DNA of 64,000 nt, taken from NCBI GenBank assembly GCA_944322785.1, contig CALUPW010000001.1:62001-126000 (forward strand), read 5' to 3'. Source of the DNA: Candidatus Gastranaerophilales bacterium. GTDB lineage: Bacteria > Cyanobacteriota > Vampirovibrionia > Gastranaerophilales > Gastranaerophilaceae. Below, one piece after another: positions 34,992 to 43,653 of this stretch (its first letter is position 1; every line of letters begins with the position of its first letter). Made by a program: the position numbers and the translations under genes. The notes under the pieces were generated by a model, which saw only the letters and a program-made list of their open reading frames with translations, was not told the DNA's origin and did no database searches.

Positions 34992-35540
34992 ATGCCTGAA
35001 TTTATGAATGTAACCAATATGTTTTTATCGGTCGGTATTTTTGCAACCGTGTTTTATATTTTGAAAATATGTTTGTTTTTATTTACCGGAGGAGATGTTG
35101 AAGTCCATTCGGATTTTACATCGCTTTCTGATACCGATACCTCATTCGATTTTATTTCAATCCAGTCTATTCTTGCATTTTTAATGGGATTTGGCTGGGC
35201 AGGACTTGCATGTTATACCCAGTTCCATTTAGGTACTGTAATTTCATGTATTTTTGCATTTACATTCGGTCTGATTTTTATGTTTCTGTCTGCGTATCTG
35301 ATGTTCTTAATCAAAAAACTTGATAAAAAAGAGAAAATTGACCTTCAGAATTTTGTCGGAACAGTAGGACGTGCATACACCTCATTCAAACCACAAAGTC
35401 AGGGGCAGATTGAAATTACGCTTAATGAACAGCTTACGGTTGTTGACGCATTCAACATGACTGATGAGGAAATTAATGCGTTTATGCCGGTAAAAATCGA
35501 AAAAATAGAAGATAACAAAATTTATATTGTACGAGTTTAA
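34992..35540 (+). CDS. NfeD-like membrane protein
   Basis: 182 residues: a membrane segment at the N-terminus (NMFLSVGIFATVFYILKICL), two more in the middle (ILAFLMGFGWAGLACY and VISCIFAFTFGLIFMFLSAY), then a soluble C-terminal domain of about 75 residues. In it LQNFVGTVGRAYTSFKPQSQ and QIEITLNEQLTVV suggest the small OB fold of NfeD/YuaF proteins. It lies 17 bases before a flotillin gene, the usual partner in membrane microdomain organisation. AAAGGAG precedes the ATG. Confidence 0.75.
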   Translation: MPEFMNVTNMFLSVGIFATVFYILKICLFLFTGGDVEVHSDFTSLSDTDTSFDFISIQSILAFLMGFGWAGLACYTQFHLGTVISCIFAFTFGLIFMFLSAYLMFLIKKLDKKEKIDLQNFVGTVGRAYTSFKPQSQGQIEITLNEQLTVVDAFNMTDEEINAFMPVKIEKIEDNKIYIVRV

Positions 35541-35557
35541 ATAAAAGGAGATGAAAA

Positions 35558-37018
35558 ATGTTTTTAGACCCGAGTTTTATGGCATTTGTGGCGGTGCCGG
35601 CGCTGATTTTGATTGCGGCACTAATATTCGTTGCCAATCAGTACAAAAGATGTCCGTCAAACAAAGTTATCGTAGTTTACGGTAAAACAGGCGGAACTTC
35701 AACCGCAAAATGTGTTCACGGCGGCGGAACTTTTATAATCCCGTTAATTCAGGATTACGGCGTTCTTTCACTTGAACCAATGACAACAGATATAGATTTG
35801 AAAGGGGCGCTTTCAAAAGGAAATATCCGTGTAGCAGTTCCTTCAACCTTTACATTCGGAATTTCTACAAAAGAGAACATAATGATTAATGCAGCCGAAC
35901 GTCTTCTTGGATTAACCAAACCGGATATTATAGTTCAGGCTAGCGATATTATTTTAGGTCAACTGCGTCTTGCAATTGCGACTCTTTCAATTGAAGAAAT
36001 CAATCAGGACAGAGAAAAATTCCTTGAACAAATTAACGCAAACGTAAATACAGAACTTAATAAAATCGGTCTTGAAATTATTAACGTAAACATTAAAGAT
36101 ATTACTGATGAATCAGGCTATATCGATGCAATCGGAAGAAAAGCCGCAGCAGAAGCAATAAACAAAGCAAAAGTTGAAGTTGCACAACAGGAAAAACTCG
36201 GTGCAATCGGTGAAGCTGAAGCAAATAAAGAAAAAGAAGTTCAGGTGGCAGAACAAACCGCTCAAACCGAAATCGGTAAAACAAACGCTGAAAAAGAACA
36301 GCGTATAAAAACAGCAAGTCTTGAAGCTGAAGCGGTTGACGGTGAAAACATTGCAAAAGCAAACATTGCCGATTCAAATGCAAACCTTGCCGTTAAACAG
36401 GCTGATGCTTTAAAACTCGGTGAAGTTGCAAAAGCAAACGCTGAACGTGACGTTTTGATGGCGCAAAAGGAACGGGAAGAAGCAAGACTTAAAAAAGAAG
36501 AACTTGCACGTCAGGAAGTTGAAAAACTCAAAATTCAGGTAGAAGCTGATGCCGAAGCCGAAAAATTAAGACGTATTGCAAACGGTGAAGCCGACGCAAT
36601 CAAAGCAAAATATTTTGCGGAAGCCGAAGGTGTCCGTGCAGTTCTTGAAGCAAAGGCAAAAGGTTACGACCAACTTGTTAAAATCAGTAATAACAAACCT
36701 GAAATTGCAACAAGTTTCTTAATGATTGAAAAAATCGAAGATATTGTCGCAAAACAGGTTGAAGCAATTAAAAATATCAAATTTGACAAAATTACTGTTT
36801 GGGACGGCGGTGCCGGCTCCAAAGGCGGAAGTACAACCGCAAACTTTATGAGAGATTTAATAAAAGCACTTCCCGCAATGCATGATCTTGCAGGTCAAGC
36901 AGGAATAGAACTGCCTCAAATTTTGGGAAAAGTCGCTTCTCAAGAAGACATTGAAGCAGAACCTGCAGCTGTTCAGGCACCTGCACCTGTTAAAAAGCAA
37001 GAAAAAGAACAAAAATAA
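35558..37018 (+). CDS. floT: Flotillin-like SPFH domain protein
   Basis: Organises membrane microdomains and affects envelope proteins. An N-terminal membrane segment (MAFVAVPALILIAALIFVAN) leads into the SPFH domain (VIVVYGKTGGTSTAKCVHGG, FIIPLIQDYGVLSLEPM, NIKDITDESGYIDAIGRKAA). A long Ala/Glu/Lys coiled coil with EAEA/AEAE repeats (residues ~200-370) follows, as in flotillins. The C-terminal segment includes GGSTTANFMRDLIKALPAMH. AAAGGAG precedes the ATG. It forms an operon with the NfeD-like gene and ends in the terminator at 37,040. Confidence 0.9.
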   Translation: MFLDPSFMAFVAVPALILIAALIFVANQYKRCPSNKVIVVYGKTGGTSTAKCVHGGGTFIIPLIQDYGVLSLEPMTTDIDLKGALSKGNIRVAVPSTFTFGISTKENIMINAAERLLGLTKPDIIVQASDIILGQLRLAIATLSIEEINQDREKFLEQINANVNTELNKIGLEIINVNIKDITDESGYIDAIGRKAAAEAINKAKVEVAQQEKLGAIGEAEANKEKEVQVAEQTAQTEIGKTNAEKEQRIKTASLEAEAVDGENIAKANIADSNANLAVKQADALKLGEVAKANAERDVLMAQKEREEARLKKEELARQEVEKLKIQVEADAEAEKLRRIANGEADAIKAKYFAEAEGVRAVLEAKAKGYDQLVKISNNKPEIATSFLMIEKIEDIVAKQVEAIKNIKFDKITVWDGGAGSKGGSTTANFMRDLIKALPAMHDLAGQAGIELPQILGKVASQEDIEAEPAAVQAPAPVKKQEKEQK

Positions 37019-37039
37019 TTTCTACTGTAAAAGCAATCG

Positions 37040-37068
37040 GCGGCTGAAAATTCAGCCGCTTTTTTTTT
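37040..37068 (+). terminator. floT intrinsic terminator
   Basis: GCGGCTGAA, two bases, TTCAGCCGC, then eight to nine T. Confidence 0.92.
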
Positions 37069-37138
37069 ATAAAATACTTGAATTTAATATCAAAAAATGA
37101 TAAACTGGAATTAAAGAAAACAAGAGGAGCAAGAAAAG

Positions 37139-37189
37139 GTGAAAAAGCAGACTATGATTGAAATTCGGGGGGGGGGGGGCAACCCGTAA
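37139..37189 (+). CDS. Leader ORF 2 of poly-G pilin locus (16 codons)
   Basis: GTG 37139, nine bases after AGGAG, encodes MKKQTMIEIR and enters a run of 13 G (37167-37179), again ending GGGGNP and a stop at 37187. Compared with leader 1, one A before the run has become G, which lengthens the run but keeps the total length and frame. Confidence 0.55.
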   Translation: MKKQTMIEIRGGGGNP

Positions 37190-37410
37190 AACAGCTCCTG
37201 ACAGCGATTTAACAATTAGTCATTCTGAGGACAAGGACAATTTAAGTCCAAAGATTGAAGAATTTTACGAAAAAATGATCCGTCATTCCGGACCAGATCC
37301 GGAATCTATCAATGCGGATAAAAACAGACTCCGGCTCGGAGGCCGGAATGACGGGCACAAAGCCAAACATCCTTCAATCCAAAAAGTGGCGTGCCAAATC
37401 AAGCAGCAAA
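37167..37410. repeat. Composite repeat block of poly-G pilin locus 2
   Basis: The shortest of the four blocks: poly-G, the shared CAACCCGTAAAACAGCTCCTG start (one G lost), the ACAATTTAAGTCCAAAG module shared with loci 3 and 4, a palindrome with arms ATTCCGGA/TCCGGAAT (37285-37305), and the inverted CCGGCTCGGAGGCCGGAATG unit. The frame that opens at the G run continues to 37541 but is not the pilin frame. Confidence 0.75.
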
Positions 37411-38166
37411 GCCGCCTTTACGCTTGCAGAAGTTCTGATAACGCTTGGAATAATCGGAATAGTTGCGGCCATGACATTACCGACGTTAATAGTCAACCAC
37501 CGCAAACAGGTAGCTTTAACCAAAATCAAACACACTTATAATATTTTAAGCAACGCTCTTGAACGTGCAAAGGTTGATTACGATACCGAAGTTAACAGCT
37601 GGTATATACCCACATCAGGCAGTCAGCTTGAAAAAAGTATGTTTTTTGTGGAAACATATATGCTTCCTTATTTGCAGGTGTTACATTATTGTAAAGATGA
37701 GCCGACAGAGCCGTATTGTTTGATTTGGTATGGCGATTTGAATGGTGCTGGGAAACAAACTTTGGGACCACGAAACAGCAACTTTGGTACAGCATTTGTT
37801 CTTAATAACGGTGCGGTGGTCGAGGTTACTGTTGGAGCGCTTTCAGCAGCCAATGAAGGTGATTCGTTAGATGAAACAATCAGCAGGGTAAAAATTACAT
37901 TTGATATAGACGGACCACAAGGGTACAACAAAAAAGGCTACGATGTATTTATGATAGAACTCGGCGGGGCAGAAGGTCCAAATAAAAAAAATAATGCGGA
38001 TAGAAATAAATTTCTTCCCTATATTTATGACACCTCAAAAGATTGTGATTATTATGTATCAAAAGTAAACCACGGCTGCAACAAAGATGCCACATACGGA
38101 GGAAGTATGTGTCTTGCCTATATCGTGTGCAACGGCTGGGATTTTGGCGACAAATACCCGTGGTAA
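37312..38166 (+). CDS. Type IV pilin-like protein (locus 2)
   Basis: 284 residues counted from ATG 37312, which lies inside a palindromic repeat and has no ribosome site. The signal AAFTLAEVLITLGIIG is at residues 34-49, followed by AAMTLPTLIVNHRKQ and a globular region ending VCNGWDFGDKYPW. Segments such as LNNGAVVEVTVGAL and VKITFDIDGPQGYNKKGYDV match the other pilins in this window. Unlike loci 1, 3 and 4, the pilin frame is closed upstream by a stop at 37210, so it cannot be joined to the leader at the G run alone. Confidence 0.75.
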   Translation: MRIKTDSGSEAGMTGTKPNILQSKKWRAKSSSKAAFTLAEVLITLGIIGIVAAMTLPTLIVNHRKQVALTKIKHTYNILSNALERAKVDYDTEVNSWYIPTSGSQLEKSMFFVETYMLPYLQVLHYCKDEPTEPYCLIWYGDLNGAGKQTLGPRNSNFGTAFVLNNGAVVEVTVGALSAANEGDSLDETISRVKITFDIDGPQGYNKKGYDVFMIELGGAEGPNKKNNADRNKFLPYIYDTSKDCDYYVSKVNHGCNKDATYGGSMCLAYIVCNGWDFGDKYPW

Positions 38167-38215
38167 ATTGGAGTGTCACAACAAATAGGAGTTTTCCCTT
38201 AATTTTCGGGCAACG

Positions 38216-39658
38216 CTATTTAATAACTTCAATAAATTCATAATCCTGCAGATACGGCAGATGCGCCTCTGTTATAAGTTCTCCGGGCAGCAAAATCGCA
38301 ATCCCCGGCGGGCATTCGGCAATTACTTCACCGGAAATCCGCCCGATTGCCTGTGATTTCGGTATGGTTTCTTTAGGTGCATAAAAACTGTCCTGAAGAT
38401 TCATCTTGATTATCGGAGTCAGCATCGGCATGTGTTTTTTGTTTTCAAGATAGCAGATATCCGAATAATTCGTTCTGTCAATCTTGTAAAGACAATCAAC
38501 AAGATATTTGATGTCATTTCTCGAATTGCCGAGATTGGACAAAATCAAAAGTCCAGCATCAGAGGCACTCTCAACTTCAATATTAAAGTCAATTTCAAGA
38601 ATGGATTCCAATCTCTTTCCGGACAAACCGTCAGCTTTTATGAATACTTTTGTAATATCCGTTTTGTAGCCGAAATCCGGTTTTAAATGATGAATATGTT
38701 CCATATTATCGATTTCACGGCGTAAATATTTTGCATTTTCTACCGCCCGCTCAAGCTGTCTTTTCCCTCTTGAGCTTTCAAGATTTGCACGTGCGGCATC
38801 AAGGCTTGCAAGAAGAAGAAGCGATGGGCTTGTTGTATGTAAAAGTTTCAAAGCTTTTTCAACAGCATCCACGTCAAGCATTGAGTTTTCCGCAATATGA
38901 AGCATTGAACTCTGGCTCATTGAGCCGCCTGTTTTGTGAAGCGAATGAACAACCGCATCAGCGCCTAGTTGTAATGCAGGTGTCGGGAGATGTTTGTTGA
39001 AATTCCACAGACACGCATGAGCCTCGTCAACAATCAGCGGAACCTTATATTTTTTGCAAACAGATGAAATTGCCTTAATATCAGACACAACACCTTCATA
39101 AGTAGGATTTGTAATCCATACCATTGAAATGTCACCGTGTAGTTTCAATTGTTCTTCGACATTTTCAGGAGTTATATTTCCCCAGATACCCCAATCGTCA
39201 AAGCGTTCTGGTATAAGCCATAAAGGTTCTGCGCCGGAGATAATCATTCCGGTTAAAACAGAGCGGTGGCAGTTGCGGTTGGTTAAAATTCTTTGACCTT
39301 TCTTTGTCAATCCCATTGCAAGTGCAAGGTTGCCGGCAGTTGAGCCGTTTAAAAGAAAGAAAGTTCTTTTTGCTCCGAATGCTTTTGCTGCAAGTTCCTG
39401 AGCTTCTTTTATGGGGCCTGTTGCAGGGTGAAGTGTTCCAAGACCGTCGAATTCATCAGTCGTATCAATCATTAACGCTTTTTTGCCGATAAGTTTGCGA
39501 AAATCGGGCAGTGTGCCGTTTCCTTTTGTGTGACCGGGGATATGAAACTGATAGGTGGGGTTTTCATATGCCTTTTTTAAGGCTTCTACAATCGGGGCTT
39601 TTATTTTGACCGCACTTTTCGGGGCTGCGGTTTTTATTTTTTGTGTTACATCTGTCAT
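38216..39658 (-). CDS. PLP-dependent Orn/Lys/Arg decarboxylase family protein
   Basis: Fold-type I decarboxylase of the SpeA/CadA-like short group, acting on arginine, lysine or ornithine in polyamine synthesis. Clear features: YQFHIPGHTKGNG near the N-terminus, FLLNGSTAGNLALAMG for phosphate binding, VDEAHACLWNFN and the Schiff-base lysine in VVHSLHKTGGSMSQSS. The C-terminus ends GIAILLPGELITEAHLPYL. At 480 residues it matches the Bacillus SpeA/YaaO class. ATG 39658 is used; a TTG at 39694 sits in the -35 box. TTGAAA, 18 bases, TATATT ends six bases before the ATG, so the mRNA is probably leaderless. The substrate is not determined. Confidence 0.88.
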   Translation of the reverse strand: MTDVTQKIKTAAPKSAVKIKAPIVEALKKAYENPTYQFHIPGHTKGNGTLPDFRKLIGKKALMIDTTDEFDGLGTLHPATGPIKEAQELAAKAFGAKRTFFLLNGSTAGNLALAMGLTKKGQRILTNRNCHRSVLTGMIISGAEPLWLIPERFDDWGIWGNITPENVEEQLKLHGDISMVWITNPTYEGVVSDIKAISSVCKKYKVPLIVDEAHACLWNFNKHLPTPALQLGADAVVHSLHKTGGSMSQSSMLHIAENSMLDVDAVEKALKLLHTTSPSLLLLASLDAARANLESSRGKRQLERAVENAKYLRREIDNMEHIHHLKPDFGYKTDITKVFIKADGLSGKRLESILEIDFNIEVESASDAGLLILSNLGNSRNDIKYLVDCLYKIDRTNYSDICYLENKKHMPMLTPIIKMNLQDSFYAPKETIPKSQAIGRISGEVIAECPPGIAILLPGELITEAHLPYLQDYEFIEVIK

Positions 39659-39664
39659 ATTTAT

Positions 39665-39712
39665 AATATACAATAAAAAAACTATGAATTTCAATATCTT
39701 TTGTGTTATAAT
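39665..39712. promoter_or_regulatory. Divergent leaderless promoters
   Basis: Minus strand: TTGAAA (39694-39689), 18 bases, TATATT (39670-39665), with the decarboxylase ATG beginning seven bases later. Plus strand: extended -10 TGTTATAAT (39704-39712), with the porin GTG beginning eight bases later. Neither gene has a Shine-Dalgarno, so both transcripts should begin at or next to the start codon. Confidence 0.65.
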
Positions 39713-39720
39713 TAATATTT

Positions 39721-41040
39721 GTGAACAAGATTTTGCGAATAGCTCTGATAATAGTATTTTTGACCTCTTTGAACAATCTTTCCGCTTACGGCAGAACTTC
39801 TAAAAAAGCCCCGAATGATGAGGTCATTATTCTTGATGTGACGAAAAATGAAGCTTTGCCCGAGTCAAAAAACGAACAAAAAAATTCGAGTCTAATGCAA
39901 AAAATTAAAAATTACGATGCAAAAGATGTTGAAAAAGATACGGTTAACGATAACGTTGACGTTGAATTTTCAATTTTTGACAACTTGATTGATAAAGACA
40001 AAACTTCGGATCATCCGTTTAAAATAGAGGAGGAATCGCTTTTCGGGCGGATTTACAGCAAAAAACTTGAAAGAACATCAATTCCGTCATATCTTTTGCA
40101 GGATGAACTGACATTTCAGTATAAAAAGGGGCCGGTTGATAAAGTTCAATTTTACGGCGCATTTCAGGGAAATTTCAACGGACTTTTTGCCGGAAGTGAT
40201 TATGACACAACTTATGATTTGAATATTTTTGAAGCTGGTGTTGCAGGGGATTTTAAAGACAAAAATACCGATTTCAAATTACAGTTTAATTTTAAGCCGG
40301 TCGAAGGGCAGAACTTTTTTCAAGGTTTTGTAACCGATGCCTATATAATGAATACGGCACTTCCACATCATAAGATTATCGTTGGTAACTCCCGAAATCA
40401 GGTTGGCGTTGACGGCGGTGCAAGTTCATATACCCTTCCATTTGCCGCACGCTCTCAAATTGCACGCAACTTCGGCAACACACGTGCCTTAGGTGTTCGG
40501 GTTGTCGGAAACTATTCGCTGATGGACTACAGTTTGGCGTTGAACAGTTCTGACAGATTTTTTCATGAATTTTTTGCGGGGCCTGAATTTACGGGCTGGG
40601 TAAATTTTAAACCGCTCGGCAAAACGGACGGGCGTTTCGGGCATCTTGTTCTGGGAACAGGTTTAAACGCAGGCCATAGAAACGAAAATTATACAGTTGG
40701 CGGAGCTTATGTCGGATATTCATATAGAAAATTCGCCGCAAATGCCGAATATTCAATTGCCGACGGCTACAACGGACGAACTTTCAGCACAAACCGGGCA
40801 ACAGGTTTTTATACAACGGTAAGTTATCGTTTGACTCAAAAACTCCATGTGCTTGCCCGTTATGACCAGTTTGACCCAAACCGTGATATCAGCGGGGATT
40901 TGCGGCGGGAATATACGGCGGGCTTAAACTATTTTATTAAAGGTCAGGCTCTCAGGCTGATTTTAAACTACGTTTTCTGCGATAATGAAAATACCGAGGA
41001 CAGCCACAGAATTATTTTAGGTACTCAAATTATTCTCTAA
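39721..41040 (+). CDS. Outer-membrane beta-barrel porin
   Basis: 439 residues with a signal peptide (KILRIALIIVFLTSLNNLSA). A low-complexity acidic linker of ~80 residues precedes a barrel of alternating strands rich in aromatic and glycine residues, for example VQFYGAFQGNFNGLFAGSDY, YTVGGAYVGYSYRKFAANAE and LHVLARYDQFDPNRD. The last strand ends in an aliphatic residue (IILGTQIIL). The shape recalls phosphate-selective or short-chain porins. It starts with GTG and appears leaderless. It indicates an outer membrane. Confidence 0.78.
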   Translation: MNKILRIALIIVFLTSLNNLSAYGRTSKKAPNDEVIILDVTKNEALPESKNEQKNSSLMQKIKNYDAKDVEKDTVNDNVDVEFSIFDNLIDKDKTSDHPFKIEEESLFGRIYSKKLERTSIPSYLLQDELTFQYKKGPVDKVQFYGAFQGNFNGLFAGSDYDTTYDLNIFEAGVAGDFKDKNTDFKLQFNFKPVEGQNFFQGFVTDAYIMNTALPHHKIIVGNSRNQVGVDGGASSYTLPFAARSQIARNFGNTRALGVRVVGNYSLMDYSLALNSSDRFFHEFFAGPEFTGWVNFKPLGKTDGRFGHLVLGTGLNAGHRNENYTVGGAYVGYSYRKFAANAEYSIADGYNGRTFSTNRATGFYTTVSYRLTQKLHVLARYDQFDPNRDISGDLRREYTAGLNYFIKGQALRLILNYVFCDNENTEDSHRIILGTQIIL

Positions 41041-41146
41041 TTCAATCCCCATGTTGCATAAATTTGGATTATACGATATAATATGTAAGATAAGGAGAAT
41101 TTAGCAATAGATTTTTCTTTAAATGTACAAAATCAGGAGAACAACA

Positions 41147-41440
41147 ATGTACCAAGACGAAACATTAGTATGTGAAGACTGCGGAGCAGAATTTGTCTTC
41201 ACGGCGGGCGAACAGGAATTTTATGCGGAAAAAGGGCTTGTGAACAAACCCAAAAGATGTCCGGCTTGCCGCAAAACCCGCAGACAGAACAACAGAAGAA
41301 GAGGACCGAGAAAAATGTATGATGCCGTATGTTCAAAATGCGGTGCGCAAACTCAGGTTCCGTTCAAACCTATCGAAGGAAAAGAAGTCTATTGCAAAGA
41401 TTGTTTTACAGCAATGCGTCAGGAAGCAGCAGCAGAATAA
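41147..41440 (+). CDS. Double zinc-ribbon protein (zf-trcl type)
   Basis: 97 residues. Residues 1-45 match the 'probable zinc-ribbon' domain: LVCEDCGAEFVFTAGEQEFY, then GLVNKPKRCPACRKTRR. A second pair CSKCGAQ ... CKDCFTAMRQE makes a CxxC-type ribbon. The eight cysteines of the four CxxC pairs suggest two zinc sites. ATG 41147 is chosen because AGGAG lies seven bases upstream; ATG 41123 has none. It is basic between the two ribbons (RRQNNRRRGPRK), so nucleic-acid or ribosome binding is plausible but not shown. Confidence 0.85.
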   Translation: MYQDETLVCEDCGAEFVFTAGEQEFYAEKGLVNKPKRCPACRKTRRQNNRRRGPRKMYDAVCSKCGAQTQVPFKPIEGKEVYCKDCFTAMRQEAAAE

Positions 41441-41462
41441 TTTTATAATATAGATTTTTGGA

Positions 41463-41504
41463 AAAACGGAGCGCTCTTGCAACTTGCAAGAGCGCTCCGT
41501 TTTA
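41463..41504. terminator. Strong bidirectional terminator
   Basis: ACGGAGCGCTCTTGC and its perfect 15-base complement enclose a five-base loop, with A4 before and T4 after. It separates the zinc-ribbon gene from the convergent gene ending at 41,520. Confidence 0.93.
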
Positions 41505-41519
41505 GTTATGCCGGTACCT

Positions 41520-41828
41520 TCAGGCTCCGATACAGCTGTTTAAATACTCAATCGTGCTTATCTTTTCATCATAAAGATATTTGATGAAATTTAAATAAGC
41601 TGCATCATAAGATGTAATAACCAGATTTATCTCAAATCCGTCCGTACAAAAAGGTTCGTAATCATACACAACATAACTGTTATATTTACTTTTCCATTCT
41701 TTTCTTTCAATACGGCTGTTGTTCTCCTCGACAATATCTTCAAGCCAGGCAACAATATCTTTATTCACATTTTTCATTTCCATTCGATTGTATTTTCTGC
41801 AATCGTGGCAGTCATTTCCCATAAGCAT
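41520..41828 (-). CDS. Hypothetical protein with N-terminal Cys/His cluster
   Basis: 102 residues from ATG 41828, chosen because AAGGAGG precedes it; the longer frame upstream lacks a ribosome site. The start MLMGNDCHDCRKYNRMEM holds a CxxC that may bind metal or be redox-active. A probable helix (DIVAWLEDIVEENNSRIERK) and an alpha/beta part (FEINLVITSYDAAYLNFIKY) follow. No family is recognised. Confidence 0.6.
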   Translation of the reverse strand: MLMGNDCHDCRKYNRMEMKNVNKDIVAWLEDIVEENNSRIERKEWKSKYNSYVVYDYEPFCTDGFEINLVITSYDAAYLNFIKYLYDEKISTIEYLNSCIGA

Positions 41829-42030
41829 AATATGTCCTCCTTGTCTAAGGCGGGGTTTGTTATATTTGAATTGTAAATGTTTTTTAATCTTAAATAATCC
41901 CCTGCAGGTATAAGAACATATAGTATTTTTTGCTAATTTCAGCATGTTCGTGATTCTATTACAAAGTTTAACATTTTGCCCGGCAGATTTGATTATGATA
42001 TAATTTTGTAAGAATGGAGATTTTTAACGG

Positions 42031-42939
42031 ATGAACTTAGCATTTATATTTACTGATATACCTATCTTAATTGTTTTGTCTACGTTTGTAGTTTCAATTA
42101 TATTTTGTTTAAACAGGTATTTTTACGTAAGCAAGAATTTAAGAATATTCTATAAATTTTTAACAAATTTCAAAAAAACTGACTTAAACTTCAGATTTAA
42201 AGAAATTGATGAGTGGATGTCGGTAAACCCTTATGTTTCTGCCGCATGGCTGGAATTTAAAAACACTCTCGTATTTTCAGAATCCGTCGCACTAAGAGGA
42301 CAAAATAACAACCTTACTTATAAAGAAGTTTCATCAACAGTTCAAAATGTTCAAACAACAGTTGATCCGCTTTACTTTTTCAATGAAGAGTCTTTGATTA
42401 CAACAAAGTTTAACTCCAAATTTCTCCAAACGGTTCCGACAATCCTTACAGGCTGCGGTCCGTTGTTTACCTTCTTGAACATCGCAATTGCGTTCGGTAA
42501 AATCGACTTTTCATCTCAGGAAAAAACGATTTCATCAGTTGCAAACCTGATGGCATCAATGCAGGTTGCGGCTCTTGTATCAGTATTTGCGGTAGGTTCA
42601 TCTCTTTTGTTCTTGATTATTGAAAAAATTACCTACAACAATATCTGCAAAAGATACCTTCTGAAATGTCAGGATTTAATTTCAAAACTCTTCGACAACG
42701 TTTCATCAGAAAAATTCCTGTTTGAACTTTTGCGTGAAACTAAAGTTCAAAACAACAGTTTGCAGCATTTAATCGCTCAAATGCCCGAAAGCTTTAAAGT
42801 CGCACTCAACTCCGGCATTGCCGCAAACCTTGTCCCATATCTTGAAAATCTGATTTTCGGAATCAACCTGATGAACAAACAGCTTAAAGAGGTTTCGAAA
42901 AAAAGCGGCGGCGGCGATGTTGTGGATGATATATTTTAG
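42031..42939 (+). CDS. MotA/TolQ/ExbB-like membrane protein
   Basis: 302 residues. Membrane segments: IPILIVLSTFVVSIIFCLN at the N-terminus, TVPTILTGCGPLFTFLNIAI near residue 145 and MQVAALVSVFAVGSSLLFLI near residue 185. Soluble regions lie between and after them. The topology and the conserved pair of helices resemble the stator A subunits of the MotA/ExbB/ZorA superfamily. It is followed at 12 bases by a MotB-like gene, so the pair should form a proton-driven stator. There are no flagellar, Tol or Ton genes nearby, and ZorC/ZorD/ZorE-type partners of Zorya defence are absent from the window. Confidence 0.65.
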   Translation: MNLAFIFTDIPILIVLSTFVVSIIFCLNRYFYVSKNLRIFYKFLTNFKKTDLNFRFKEIDEWMSVNPYVSAAWLEFKNTLVFSESVALRGQNNNLTYKEVSSTVQNVQTTVDPLYFFNEESLITTKFNSKFLQTVPTILTGCGPLFTFLNIAIAFGKIDFSSQEKTISSVANLMASMQVAALVSVFAVGSSLLFLIIEKITYNNICKRYLLKCQDLISKLFDNVSSEKFLFELLRETKVQNNSLQHLIAQMPESFKVALNSGIAANLVPYLENLIFGINLMNKQLKEVSKKSGGGDVVDDIF

Positions 42940-42951
42940 GGGAAGTACCGG

Positions 42952-43653
42952 ATGGCAATTTTAGGCAAAAAAACGGCACAGGAAGAAGCAGCTGATAACA
43001 TATTCTGGACAACGATGGCCGACCTTATGTTAGGTCTGGCAATTATCTTTATGACGTTGTTCGTATTTGCCATGACCGGTTTCACCCAGGAAACCGTCAA
43101 GCTTCAGGAAAGCCAGATGAAAGCGACAGAGGAACTTGCCGCAAAACTTAAAGAAGCTAAAATTGACGCAGAAATTGACAGACTGACAGGTAATGTGAAA
43201 ATTTCAAACCTTGAACTGTTTGAACTTAACAGTTATACATTATCTCCTAAAGGCAAGGCTTATCTGGACAAATTTATTCCGATATATCTTGATACTATTT
43301 ATTCAAAAGAAATTTTAAGGGACAATATTGCAGATATAGTAATTCAGGGGCATACGGATTCCCAGACTTACGCAGGATTAAAAACAAAAGACGAACAATA
43401 TGCAAAAAATATGGAATTAAGTTTGTTACGTGCGAATTCTGTTGCGCAGTATGCCATATTGAAAACAAATTATGATAAACAAAACAGTGAAAAGTTCCGC
43501 AAAATGCTTGTTGTCGAGGGGAAAAGTTTTTCGGATCCTATCCTTGTTGACGGAAAAGAAGATTATGACAAAAGCCGGCGTGTTGAGTTGAAATTAAGAG
43601 TAAAAGCACGTAATTTTGCACAGGTATTCGGATTGAATTTCGGAAATGATTAA
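42952..43653 (+). CDS. MotB/OmpA-like stator protein
   Basis: 233 residues. One N-terminal membrane helix ([20 protein letters not shown]) contains the Asp expected to carry protons in MotB- and ZorB-type stators. A coiled-coil linker ([20 protein letters not shown]) is followed by an OmpA-type peptidoglycan-binding domain with [28 protein letters not shown] and [13 protein letters not shown]. It overlaps the next gene by 8 bases. It anchors the stator formed with the upstream MotA-like protein. Confidence 0.78.
   Translation: MAILGKKTAQEEAADNIFWTTMADLMLGLAIIFMTLFVFAMTGFTQETVKLQESQMKATEELAAKLKEAKIDAEIDRLTGNVKISNLELFELNSYTLSPKGKAYLDKFIPIYLDTIYSKEILRDNIADIVIQGHTDSQTYAGLKTKDEQYAKNMELSLLRANSVAQYAILKTNYDKQNSEKFRKMLVVEGKSFSDPILVDGKEDYDKSRRVELKLRVKARNFAQVFGLNFGND

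Noticed and set aside
42031-43653. A Zorya defence system
   Set aside because: The MotA/MotB-like pair fits ZorA/ZorB loosely, but no ZorC, ZorD or ZorE-type gene is adjacent; the next gene is a PFL-family protein.
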